A DNA stretch of 64,000 nt from Tubulanus polymorphus (lineage: Eukaryota > Nemertea > Palaeonemertea > Tubulaniformes > Tubulanidae): assembly GCF_964204645.1 (NCBI RefSeq), contig NC_134028.1:16853263-16917262 (forward strand), in the 5' to 3' direction. Below, piece after piece: positions 33,899-43,488 of the stretch (position 1 is the first letter of the stretch; every line of letters begins with the position of its first letter). The notes beneath the pieces are model-generated. The model searched no databases. It was given only the letters and a program-made list of their open reading frames with translations, and had not been told where the DNA came from. Both the position numbers and the translations under genes were made by a program.

Positions 33899-34248
33899 TC
33901 TTAAAATATTCATATATATGAATAAAATATAAATGAATAACTTCTAAAATCAATTTTAATAAAAAATTTAGTATTAAAATGGAAGCAAATAAGTACTACT
34001 GTCCAACATGTAATATCAATATAGATAAATCCCAAAAAGCAAGACACAATAAAACTAAAACACATTTAGAGAATAAATTGAAATTAGAATATGAAGATGA
34101 TATATTAGAAACTAAATTAGATGAATTAAAGAATGAAAAAGAAACATACAAATGTGATACATGTAATCAATCATTCAGTGATAAAAGATATTATAATGAA
34201 CATTTAAAATCTAAAAGTCATATTAGAAATATGAATAATGATATTTTA
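33749..34248 (+). repeat. Polinton left terminal inverted repeat
   Basis: Positions from about 33795 to 34248 are the reverse complement of 51644-52101 with few changes. A further 46 bp at the outer left (33749-33794) is an inverted copy of 33853-33898 and has no counterpart beyond 52101. The outermost bases AG fit the 5'-AG termini reported for Polintons. The inner part contains the first 90 or so codons of the polymerase gene and its promoter-like motif. The repeat ends at GATATTTTA (34248). Confidence 0.9.
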
Positions 34249-34266
34249 AGGAATGAAAAAGGATGA
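33979..34266 (+). pseudogene. Truncated zinc-finger ORF: 5' end of polymerase gene carried in the left repeat
   Basis: 95 codons, two C2H2 fingers (CPTCNINIDKSQKARHNKTKTH-type spacing and CDTCNQSFSDKRYYNEH). The first 90 residues are identical to the N-terminus of the polymerase ORF starting at 51913, because both lie in the terminal inverted repeats. After residue 90 the sequence diverges (NDILRNEKG versus NDILGEDYF) and ends at a stop. It retains the polymerase gene's upstream TTTTAATAAAAAATTTAGTA motif, so it could still be transcribed. Either a by-product of the repeat boundary or a small DNA-binding protein; I favour by-product. Confidence 0.85.
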
Positions 34267-34333
34267 CGTTAGTCGAAGAAATGGAAGAGGATTCTAAAAT
34301 GTTAATCAATTTTAATAAAAATATATATTATAA

Positions 34334-35128
34334 ATGGAGGAACAATCACAAGCTATAAATATATAAACAATAATGGTGTAATAAATATATGCTATAAGAA
34401 ATGTAATAAGTGTGAATTGAATAAATCATTAACAACATAAAAGAACTAAAGATGGTAAAAGTTGTTATTGCAAAACTTGTAATAAACTATATAATAAACA
34501 ATATCGAGCAAATAATCCAGAAAAATATAAAGAAAAAGATAAACAATGGAGAGAAAATAATCCAGAAAAGTGGAAAGTTTATAATAAACAATGGAGAGAA
34601 AATCACCCAGAATATATGAGAGAATGGAGAGAGAATCACCCAGAATATATGAGAGAATGGAGGGAAAATAATAGAGAGAATATTAACAATTATCAAAATG
34701 AAAAATATCAAACAGATCTAAATTTTAAAATGAAAAAATGTTTGATAAATAGATTAACACAATTATTCAGTAAAGACAGTCACTCATACACACTATCTAA
34801 TTTACTAGATTGTTCGGATGAATTCTTCAAATCATGGATAATATTTCAATTCGATGATAAAATGAATATAAATAATTATGGCAATTATTTTCATATTGAT
34901 CATGTGTTGCCTATTTCTAAATTTGACATGAATGATGAATATGATAAAAAGTTAATTTGGAATTGGAAGAATTTTAGACCTTTAGAAAAGAAGGAAAATA
35001 AAATTAAATTTAATAAACTAGATTTACAGTTATATTTGGATCAATTAGATAAAGCAAAGAAATTCATTGAATTATGGAACAATGATCCAAATAATGAACA
35101 ATATGTTGAATCTTTATTGAGTGGTTGA
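34334..35128 (+). pseudogene. HNH endonuclease-like gene, broken at the 5' end
   Basis: Homologous to the intact ORF at 47307-48155. The ATG at 34334 follows TTTTAATAAAAATATATATT, but the frame breaks within about 10 codons and again near 34436, so only the ORF from 34616 (170 codons) is open. Visible parts: a zinc-binding CYKKCNKCEL / CYCKTC pair (frame-shifted), repeated PEYMREWRENH segments, and the HNH core HIDHVLPISKFDMNDE ... WNWKNFRPLEKKEN ... KFNKLD. HNH proteins of this type cut DNA, often as homing enzymes. This copy ends NNEQYVESLLSG and lacks the polymerase-derived tail of the other copy. Confidence 0.8.
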
Positions 35129-35352
35129 AGAATAATAGAATTTAAATAAAATATTATAAAAATACATACCTTCAACTATCTATTATTTCTATTTTAATTT
35201 TTAATATTTTCTTTTCAAAAAAGAATACTTTATATCACAAATAAAAAATACTAAAAAAACGATAACTAATACTAAAATTCTTTAGCTTTAACTAGCTAGT
35301 ATCATTTGAAGAATACTTATAATATTTTTCTTATTAAATTTCTCTAATATAA

Positions 35353-35967
35353 ATGTCAAAGAAATCTAATAAGAATAGTATTGATATTGAAAAAACATTA
35401 GATGATTTGGGAATTAGTGATAATAAGGATATTCCGGCCAAAATTGAAAATAATATTCAAGTTAATTGTAATATAGATTATGAATACTATTTATATTGTA
35501 AGCATCATCTAGAACTATTGATTGCCGGTGGAAAAACTAAGGAGTTTTTAAATAGAATCATTACTTTTCAAGAATTAGATGTTATGAAACCAGATAAAGT
35601 AATAAAATATTTTAAGATTTTTGAAGAAGGAAGATTAGCTAGAATAAATGATTCTATTTCAGATGGCATTGTCAAATGTTATTCTAAGTTATGTAACCAG
35701 TTAATACCAATTGATGATGAAAATAAATTATATAGTGATTTGAAAAATGACTACTTAGTTATGACTGAATTACAAAAATGGGTTGGTTATGCTTCATTTC
35801 AATTAGGATCGGTTATGACATTAATTTCTACTGGTGTCATAACATTTTCGAACATCAAACCTATGGAATATAAATCAGGTAAGAACGAAACAGATGACGC
35901 TGTACTACAACCAAACGTCGAAACAGAAAATGAATCAGAACAAAAATTAACTAAAATAAATGAGTGA
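35353..35967 (+). CDS. Unknown Polinton protein, 204 aa
   Basis: Not recognised. Intact ORF with an acidic N-terminus (KKSNKNSIDIEKTLDDLG), a central predicted helical part (YYLYCKHHLELLIAGGKTKE), one moderately hydrophobic stretch near residues 145-165 (YASFQLGSVMTLISTGVITF) and an acidic C-terminal tail. ATG preceded by TTATTAAATTTCTCTAATAT, a weak version of the element's upstream motifs. Its last codons overlap the start of the next gene by 8 bp, so the two are probably co-expressed. Position between HNH and integrase is the only functional hint. Confidence 0.75.
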   Translation: MSKKSNKNSIDIEKTLDDLGISDNKDIPAKIENNIQVNCNIDYEYYLYCKHHLELLIAGGKTKEFLNRIITFQELDVMKPDKVIKYFKIFEEGRLARINDSISDGIVKCYSKLCNQLIPIDDENKLYSDLKNDYLVMTELQKWVGYASFQLGSVMTLISTGVITFSNIKPMEYKSGKNETDDAVLQPNVETENESEQKLTKINE

Positions 35968-36298
35968 TGGAGTTAAGAAAAAGCCTAGATCTGAAAAACA
36001 AATTAAATGGGCAAGAGAATTAGGTAAAAGATCTTCAGAATTAAAAAAAGCTAAGAAAAAGAAATTAACTGATATAAATGAATCACCTGATATTGATTCA
36101 AATAATAATCCATCTAATTCTTCTAATGCTGGAAGTAATTATAAATTATATATTACAATTGGATTAGTAACAGTTATTATATTGTCCGGTGTAATATATA
36201 AATCAAAATTCAAATCTGATGATAAAGATGATTCCAATGACAATAAACCTATCATACCAGAAAATAAGTCAAATCAAGTCATTGAAACTAAATCTTAA
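35960..36298 (+). CDS. Small basic single-pass membrane protein, 112 aa
   Basis: Not recognised by homology. The N-terminal 35 residues are strongly basic (KKKPRSEKQIKWARELGKRS ... KKAKKKK), followed by an asparagine/serine-rich linker, one transmembrane helix (LYITIGLVTVIILSGVIY, about residues 63-80) and a charged tail. The N-terminal phrase EKQIKWARELGKRSSELK resembles short basic peptides of DNA-binding virion proteins, but that is only a resemblance. The start overlaps the end of the upstream ORF. Confidence 0.7.
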   Translation: MSDGVKKKPRSEKQIKWARELGKRSSELKKAKKKKLTDINESPDIDSNNNPSNSSNAGSNYKLYITIGLVTVIILSGVIYKSKFKSDDKDDSNDNKPIIPENKSNQVIETKS

Positions 36299-36323
36299 AT
36301 TATTATTAATGGATTAAAATAAG

Positions 36324-37414
36324 ATGAAAAAAGAACAATATTTAAGAGATTTATATTATAACCCAGAAAGTGAAGTATCATATTCTAACGTTTCAGAATT
36401 ATGGGGTAAAATTAAATCTGATAAAGAAAATGGTAATATAAAATATAGTGAATTAAGATCATGGTTACAAAATCAACCAACATATCAAATTCACAAGAAA
36501 ATGGATAAAACTTATTTAACAAGAAAAGTTATGGTTTCATATATCGATCAACAATGGCAAGCAGATTTAATTGACATGAAGAACTTAGAAGAACACAACA
36601 AAGGATATTTCTGGATATTAAATGTTATAGACATATTCAGTAGATACGCATGGTCAATTCCAATCAAAAATAAAACTGGAATAGAAGTGACAAATGCTTT
36701 TAAATCTATATTTAAAGAAGCTATTCCAGATAAGATACAATTTGATGAAGGTAAGGAATTCTATAACAAACATTTTTAAAAACTATTATCTGATAACGAT
36801 GTAGAATATTTTTCAACACACTCAGATAAAAAAGCATCTATTATAGAAAGATTTAATAAAACATTGAAAACTAGAATGTGGAAATATTTTACTGCTAATG
36901 AAATATATAAATATATCGATGAGTCTATAAATATATTAGATGATTTAGTGAAAGGTTATAATAATTCTAAACATAGTTCTATAAATATGAAACCAATACA
37001 AGCTAGAAAAGAAGATAATTCAGAAATAGTTTGGAATAATTTGTATGGTGTGTTTGTTACACATGATTTTGGAGAACCTAAATTTAAAATTGCACATCTA
37101 AATATAGAAATACCTTTTATAAAGGTTATACCCCAAATTTTACTGAAGAAATATTTAAAATTAAAAAGATAATATTAACTAAACCATTTGTTTATAAATT
37201 AGAAGATCTAAAAGATGAAGAAATATTAGGTTATTTCTATGAACAAGAATTATCACTTGTACCAAATCCAGATGAAATAGAATACAAAATAGAAAAAGTA
37301 TTGAAAACAAAAACTCTAAAAGGAAAAAAGTATTCTTTAGTGAAATATAAAGGGTATGATGATAAATTTAATGAATGGATTTTATCTAGTAAAATTAAAA
37401 GAATAAATGAATAA
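36324..37414 (+). pseudogene. Polinton integrase with C-terminal chromodomain, broken
   Basis: Retrovirus-like (rve) integrase that in the family inserts the linear element into host DNA. Catalytic acidic residues are visible: first D in QWQADLIDM, second in IQFDEGKEF, and the glutamate in SIIERFNKTLK about 33 residues later. The core is followed by NNSKHSSINMKPIQA and, in another frame, a chromodomain (YKIEKVLKTK ... YSLVKYKGYDDKFNEWIL) ending at 37412-37414. Two breaks: an in-frame TAA at 36777-36779 directly after the NKHF segment, and a frameshift near 37093. Chromodomains may steer insertion to modified histones. The end overlaps the ATPase start by 8 bp (ATGAATAA arrangement). Confidence 0.92.
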
Positions 37415-38017
37415 AGATTTATTTATATTTGGACCGCATAATATGTTAGTTACTGGAGTAACCAACTGTGGTAAAACACATTTCATATTAGACTTGTTAG
37501 AAACTATTTATAAGAATCATTTTGATAATATAATATTATTCTGTCCTACTTATGAAATGAATAAAACATATAATAGAGATATAGTTAAGATGAAAAAGTT
37601 TATTATATTAGACCCTAAAACAGTAAAAGAAAATTTAGATAATTGTATAAAATAGCAATTGATACTTATAAAGAATCAAATACATTATTCATTATAGATG
37701 ATTGCGCAAATTTACATGATTCAAAAGTGAGAGAAAGTGAGTTATGTCATCTAGCTTTCTCTGGAAGACATTTCGGGATAACAACATGGGTTTTAAATCA
37801 AAAATATTATTCAATTGTTAAAGACTTTAGGGAGAATATAAGATTTCTAGTTTTATTTTATAACAAAGATAAAAAATCTATGCAACAATCATTGGAAGAA
37901 AATCAAATTATACCAACTGAATAACATGATGAATATATGAATAAATTAAAGAATAATAAAGGTTCAAAATTATTACTGAGACTACAATTTCCCTATGAAT
38001 ATAAGTTTATAAAATAA
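37407..38017 (+). pseudogene. Packaging ATPase (FtsK/HerA, A32-like), broken
   Basis: Genome-packaging ATPase typical of Polintons. Walker A is GVTNCGKTHF near residue 18; Walker B is LFIIDDCAN; a later HFGITTWVLNQ segment matches the sensor region of the family. The frame shifts by one base near 37650, so the halves lie in different frames (37407-37655 and 37643-37924). An in-frame TAA at 37922-37924 precedes the last 30 codons, which end FPYEYKFIK at 38015-38017. The end of the gene is partly duplicated at 38195-38275. Confidence 0.88.
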
Positions 38018-38390
38018 CTATTTGTATATCTATGTATTAGATACCCTATTAGATACCCTAATACCTGATACCCCCATTAGATACCCTAATACCTGATACC
38101 CTATTAGATACCTTAAATACTTAAAACCCCCTTTTTTGAAATAAATATTATTTATACAATTTTCAACCAATTTATTTTTATTTTTTCAACAAATATATGA
38201 ATAAGTTTGAAAATAATAAAGGTTATTTATTATTACTGAGGTTTCAATTTCCATATGAATATAAGTTTATAAAATAAGATATTTTATGTATTAGATTGTA
38301 TTAGATATGTATTAGATACCTTAAATACCTTAAATACTTAAAACCCCCTTTTTATGTACTATTATTTTATACAATTTTCAACCTTTATTA
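37933..38390 (+). repeat. Tandem duplication of ATPase 3' end and convergent intergenic region
   Basis: The ATPase 3' end plus its downstream region (about 37933-38172) is repeated at about 38195-38385, including YMNK(L/F)-NNKG ... LLLR-QFPYEYKFIK, a TAAATACTTAAAACCCCC box and an ATTTATACAATTTTCAACC box. Between them are short direct repeats built from TTAGATACCCTAATACCTGA. This is the only gap between the rightward and leftward gene blocks, so transcription terminators for both directions would be expected here. Confidence 0.75.
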
Positions 38391-39278
38391 TTATTTGATT
38401 GTTAGATAATTAATTTCTGAATCACTTTCATCATCACTCTCCAATTCATTATCAGGCCCTAACAATTTATTCAAATTCTCTACCGAATTTTCTTCTTCAA
38501 ATTCTCTATTATTTTTATACTTATTTTTCACCTTTTTTACCGAATCATCAATAGTTGTTTCATTGTTATGCTTATTCATCCAATCAAATTTATCATTATT
38601 TTCTACTTTATGTTTCATAGAATCTTTATTAGTGTTTGCTCCTAATATTTCATTTACAGTGTTTGATCCTAATATTTCATTAGCATCGGTTAAATCTAAT
38701 TCATCTTTATTAGGTGTTGCTAATAAAAAATCTTCATATAATTCTTTACCATTTACTTTTTTATTTGAAACAAATTTTGTAACATATCTAAATGGGTGTT
38801 CTATAAATTCTTTTAAACCAACACGATCTATTACATTATTTATATGTACCCTTGTATTCATATGTTTATTCCAATTTGATGGAGCGTTTGAAAATTCACC
38901 TTTACAATAATCACAATAATTTCTATTTTCACTAACATTTAATATTATTGCATTATTAGATGTAGAAGGTATAACATTATTAGATGTAGAAGGTATTACA
39001 TTATTAGATGTAGTAGGTATTACATTATTAGATGTAGTAGGTATTACATTATTAGATGTAGTAGGTATTACATTATTAGATGTAGTAGGTATTACATTAC
39101 TTAAATTATCAACAACACTACTTTTATTATTATCGATTTCTATAAGTTTAGTTTTATAAATTTTGAAAATAGGATCAAATATCAAAGCTATATTACAAGG
39201 TATAACATAATACAAACCATCATTATTTTCATGTGTATCGATGTATGGAATATGTTTATATACTTTACCTCCTTCCAT
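38391..39278 (-). CDS. C2H2 zinc-finger protein with octapeptide repeats, 295 aa
   Basis: Intact ORF of unknown function. Residues about 1-55 form a conserved-looking N-terminal segment (HIPYIDTHENNDGLYYVIPC). Then come about six copies of an 8-residue repeat SNNVIPTT/SNNVIPST, one C2H2 finger (YCDYCKGEFSNAPSNWNKH ... H), and an acidic C-terminal tail. The ATG follows CTTTAATAAAAATATATATA, the same motif class as the polymerase and HNH genes. It sits downstream of the major capsid gene. The octapeptide array is coded by near-identical 24-bp DNA repeats (38950-39095), so its length is likely to vary between copies. Confidence 0.75.
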   Translation of the reverse strand: MEGGKVYKHIPYIDTHENNDGLYYVIPCNIALIFDPIFKIYKTKLIEIDNNKSSVVDNLSNVIPTTSNNVIPTTSNNVIPTTSNNVIPTTSNNVIPSTSNNVIPSTSNNAIILNVSENRNYCDYCKGEFSNAPSNWNKHMNTRVHINNVIDRVGLKEFIEHPFRYVTKFVSNKKVNGKELYEDFLLATPNKDELDLTDANEILGSNTVNEILGANTNKDSMKHKVENNDKFDWMNKHNNETTIDDSVKKVKNKYKNNREFEEENSVENLNKLLGPDNELESDDESDSEINYLTIK

Positions 39279-39310
39279 TTATTATATATATTTTTATTAA
39301 AGTTAAAATT

Positions 39311-40558
39311 TTAATACATAACACTATCTAATTGAGAATTTACAATATTTAATTGCGCGTCAGATATAATATAAATGTGCATTTTAAAATTTTTGATTCC
39401 TTTATTCTTTGTCATGAATAATTGTATTCAATCTTTAGTGTTTTGTAATTTTTTTCCAGAACCATGTAATGAATTATCCTCTGTTGTTCTAAAATCTAAC
39501 CATAATGCATATTTATTGCCGGTATAATAATCAATTTGATTAATGTTACAATTTTCAGATGATTTCACTTTTTCATTCATAAAATGTTTTCTAATTTCTG
39601 GCCATTGATCAATCATTCTCATTCCTTGACAAAATATTTTATTTGCTATTCCTTCGATAGTTATTTCTACTTTTGTTATTTCAGGATTATAATAATTATC
39701 AACATTTATTGCACCATTAGTATATGTTGCAATGGTAAAAAATATTAATATACCTTTAATAGATCTTCTTGGGAAGTTAATATTCTCATTAATAATTTCA
39801 TCATTTGCATTAATAGTTACGGTTTTAAATTTATCAATATAATCATATAATAATGAAAATCCTTGATTGTATTTAGTTTGAATTATACTTGAAATATTTT
39901 CATCAGTAACTGTATCATATTCTAAACATATATTCGATAATTTATAACTTATATCTTTATTAACGCTAGATATTACAATTTCATTTACAGGAGCAAATGT
40001 TATCTCAAATATAATGTCTTCTTGAATTGCGTATTTATATAAAGGTGCATTGTTATTTATCAATTCAAAGTCTAATGGAATTTTATATTTGCTTCCATAT
40101 ATACTTTTTATCAATTTATCTACAGCATTAGTTAATATTGCGCTATTAGCTTCTGATCTTTATTTGTTTTGGTTTTCTGATTGGATTCCTTGAAATATCA
40201 TATTATTTCTATTTTCTTTAGTTAACCATAAATCTTTATAATGCATAAATAAATTATAATCATCTAATGAGAAAACTGTTTCTGGACCAATCTTTATTGT
40301 TAGTTTTTTAATCAAATACCTCCCAACATTATCGACAACATAATTATTATTATTACCGATTACTTTTATATCGGCTGATGAATAAATACTATTTGGAACA
40401 TAAAAAGTATTTTGTGTTAATCTAGGAATTCTAACATATAAAGTTTCATCGGGATTAATATTTGAAGGATTATGTGTAATTATATGATGTGATCTTTCTG
40501 CTTAAATAGCATTAGATATTCTAGAAATCTTAGAAGGACTTATATAACTCCCACTCAT
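39311..40558 (-). pseudogene. Major capsid protein (double jelly-roll), broken
   Basis: Recognised as the Polinton major capsid protein from the N-terminal SPSKISRISNAI, AERSHHIITHNPSNINPDET, YVRIPRLTQNTFYVP, YNLFMHYKDLWLTKENR and the C-terminal half beginning DKLIKSIYGSKYKIPLDFEL. In the family it forms the icosahedral shell. About 415 codons. Three in-frame stops: TAA 40502-40504, TAA 40160-40162 and TGA 39428-39430; no frameshift. The longest open part is 39428-40114. The start codon follows TTTTTTTGTTAAATAAATG, a late-class motif. Confidence 0.9.
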
Positions 40559-40582
40559 TTATTTAACAAAAAAATTATTTAT

Positions 40583-43235
40583 TTATTTTTTATTATTTTT
40601 TTCTTGATATCTTTCTGATATCATATTCACTAACCCAAAAATAATAGCACTTACAACTGTAATTAAAAATAAAATAATATGTTCAGCAGCAAAGTTAATA
40701 ATGTATCCTGCAGATTTCAATATAAAACCAACAATGGATGCAATAACTCCTGGCAATGCTGCAGCAGATTTCTTTGATAGTTCCCATAAATATTTTGCTA
40801 ATTTCTTTAAACCATCCTTAACTTTATCTTGTATTGAATTATTATCTGGGGGTTTATCTGGTTTATTGGGAGTAGGAGTAGATTTCAAAGCATTTGATAT
40901 TGCTAAACCTATTGTTGTAAATACCATAGTTACAGCTGTTAGAATTGAAAGAATTGTTATTCCTTCAAACTTAAATAATAATTTTATTCTATCTTTCAAT
41001 GATATTTTAGAATTTGGTTTTATTAGATATCTTCTAAAAACATCTTTTAATCTATCAATATTATAATCATATGATTTTAATAATAATTTAATTTCTTCTT
41101 TTTGTAATTCTATGTTATATTCAAAATCATCTTTTTCTTTTTCTAAATATGCATTTCTTTTTCTAAATTCATTTTCATCAATTGCTTTACGATCAAGATC
41201 AGACTTTAGTTGTTCTATTTCTTCATTTTTATCAGTTAATTCTTTTTCTAAAGTTCTAATTTTAAAATCTCTTATACTTTTATCATGCATAATTTTATCA
41301 GATGCAAGTCTTATACTAATAATTTCTCTTATTGCTTTATTAGAAAATATATCTAAATCTTCTAATTGTTGATCTGTTGCATCAAGTAATCCCTTCGGTA
41401 AAAGTTTTTCAGTTTGAACTTCTCTTGAATTAGGTCTACTAGTTTTGGAAGTTATATTCTGTTCAGAAGTTGTTTCTGGTTCTAAATAATTATCGATTGT
41501 TTCAAAAAATTTATTGATTCTTTGTTTAAATACTCTTTCATTTTTTGACGCCTTATAAAACGTTACCATTATGAAACCTAAACAATGTTAACCATTCAGC
41601 GTCATTTTACAAACGACAGCCGTAAATCGATGTGCAAAACGTCACAGGTCTATGTGTACACAAACAAGCTATCTGGCAAAATATTATTGACATAGATGTA
41701 GAATGGCTTCCTGTGATTATATAATGACCTATATTTGAACGTCGAAATGTTATATTGCATTGAATATCATTAGAAGACGTATTGTAATAGTAAAGGATGT
41801 ATGATTATATCAGAAGCGGCAGGCATAAATAGAAATGATAAGTAAATCGGATTATTCGGTTAAATGGCGGATGTATACTCGATTTGGAAGTCTGATATAA
41901 AAGTCAGACCCTGACGTGGGCATGCCGGTGGAATGACGAAGCTATCTACGATGTGTGTAGGGCCGGCGTGAATTTCATCAGCGGCTAAAAGCGGTCAATA
42001 TGAAAATGTGTAAACATATAATTTCAATATTCAAACGTTTTAGAAAATATGTTTGATATTAGGAGTATGCAGGTTTCGTGAGATTAGCAATTTATAATAG
42101 CATAGCTATCCATATACGGCTCCGCGTCCTCTGATGGCATGTGTATTAGGTGACAATTCAATTCAATTCTTTATTGATCCTTATTACATTGAAATTTCGG
42201 GATAAAATTCCCAAATTCAATAAATACAAATTTTAAAATAAATTAATACAACATACATGACACACGGGTAATTCATACAGAACAACATAAGCATGTTATT
42301 TTAAATGACAATGTCTACTTCAACCCACCCAGACTCAAGACTCTAGGATATCGAGTGACAGCCAAACCCGTGGCCCGGGCCGGCTGGCTAGCCACACGAT
42401 ATGCTCGAAGTCATGATGAAGCAGACATCAGAAGAGCTCGTTCTTCAACCATGGAGGCAATGAAGTTGCAGACCAGCTTAGAGGCATAAGTAAATGAAGT
42501 CGGTCGCAAGTTCGCGATCAATTATTGAGAATTTTCAATAAAAAAATTTAAACCACTACTAGAGTCGAAGACCCGCTGTATCATCTACCCAATCGCCAAA
42601 TCTCATCATTCCCCAAATTTCTTAAAACTTCGATTTCAAATTTGCAATTCCACATTAGCTTAGCCCAGAAATTATACAATTTTTTCGCAGGCGTCAAATA
42701 ATTTTCTAAAATTAATTTTCTTGTTAATAATTTCTTCTTGTGTTACATCTTCTGGTTCATTACTATTTCTTATTCTCTTAATTCTATCTGGTTTTAAATT
42801 AAGCAAAGTTGATTCTGCTAATATTTTGTTTTGTTTTTTATGAGAGATATCAATATAATAATCATCTTTCAAACGATAATAATATTCACCATCTAAAAAC
42901 TTTAAGTCTTGTACTAAAAGTCTGGCGCCTCTGGCATTTATATTATATCCAGATTTTTCAAATATAGGTTTAAAATTATAGATATATTCATTATATTCTA
43001 AATTTTTCTTTTCTAAACCTTGATTTTCATTTTCAGGATTTATTTTCGATCTAGTTCTTCTATCAAATTCATCTGTTGATTGGCCTTTAGAACCACTATC
43101 TGCTAAATTAGAATTATATGCTGATTCATTACCATCATCAATATTAGTTTCTGCATCATCATAATCATCATCAATATATCCCTCATTATTATTTCCCATG
43201 TCATCCAATGGAATATCTTCTCCACCTTCTGCCAT
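40583..43235 (-). pseudogene. Coiled-coil/multi-pass membrane protein gene split by transposon A
   Basis: Two ORFs, 42672-43235 (187 codons) and 40583-41569 (328 codons), appear to be the halves of one gene interrupted by transposon A at 41541-42725. The first half is acidic at the N-terminus (GGEDIPLDDMGNNNEGYIDD) with a globular second part. The second half has a long coiled coil (about residues 85-160, KTLEKELTDKNEEIEQLKSD region), one hydrophobic segment (ILSILTAVTMVFTTIGLAI), a proline-rich linker (STPTPNKPDKPPD) and two further hydrophobic segments near the C-terminus. Its present first ~9 codons and the last ~10 of the other half come from the transposon. Function unknown; the position among virion genes and late-type motif suggest a virion component. 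Confidence 0.75.
41541..42725 (+). mobile_element. Transposon A, copy 3, inserted in the Polinton
   Basis: 1185-bp copy of the family at 6391-7538 and 14615-15794. Base composition changes sharply at both edges relative to the AT-rich Polinton. It supplies a new ATG (GTTTTATAAGG-side) to the downstream ORF and a new stop to the upstream ORF. No clear target duplication is visible: GAAATTATT and TGAAAGAGTATT flank it in the gene's sense. Shows that the Polinton was in the genome while family A was still moving. Confidence 0.88.
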
Positions 43236-43251
43236 TTACATTATAAAAAAA

Positions 43252-43488
43252 TTAAAATTTAAAATATAATATTCCTCCGATTACAATTCCTATACAAGTT
43301 ATAGCTAATTTAGCATTTTCATGGGATTTATTATCATCATTTAGTTTAATTATATCATGTTGAATATTATCAGTTCTAATATTTTCTGATGTATTGTAAT
43401 CTTTTATTTTAGAATCATTATTTAATTTAATATTCTTAGTTTTAGTTTCTGTTGATTGAATATGTTTTTTATTTTTTTCACCTTCCAT
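43252..43488 (-). CDS. Small tail-anchored-like membrane protein, 78 aa
   Basis: Not recognised. A charged, asparagine/lysine-rich N-terminus (about 55 residues) followed by one C-terminal hydrophobic helix LAITCIGIVIGGILYFKF that reaches the end of the protein. The start overlaps the 3' end of the 386-codon gene by 11 bp, implying coupled expression; correspondingly it lacks the upstream motif seen before most genes. Confidence 0.65.
   Translation of the reverse strand: MEGEKNKKHIQSTETKTKNIKLNNDSKIKDYNTSENIRTDNIQHDIIKLNDDNKSHENAKLAITCIGIVIGGILYFKF

Noticed and set aside
37640-37660. Programmed ribosomal frameshift in the ATPase
   Set aside because: The shift lies between Walker A and Walker B at no recognisable slippery-site-plus-structure arrangement, and other genes show comparable random shifts.
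40701-41372. Two + strand ORFs opposite the coiled-coil gene
   Set aside because: Serine/leucine-rich antisense shadows of the - strand ORF.
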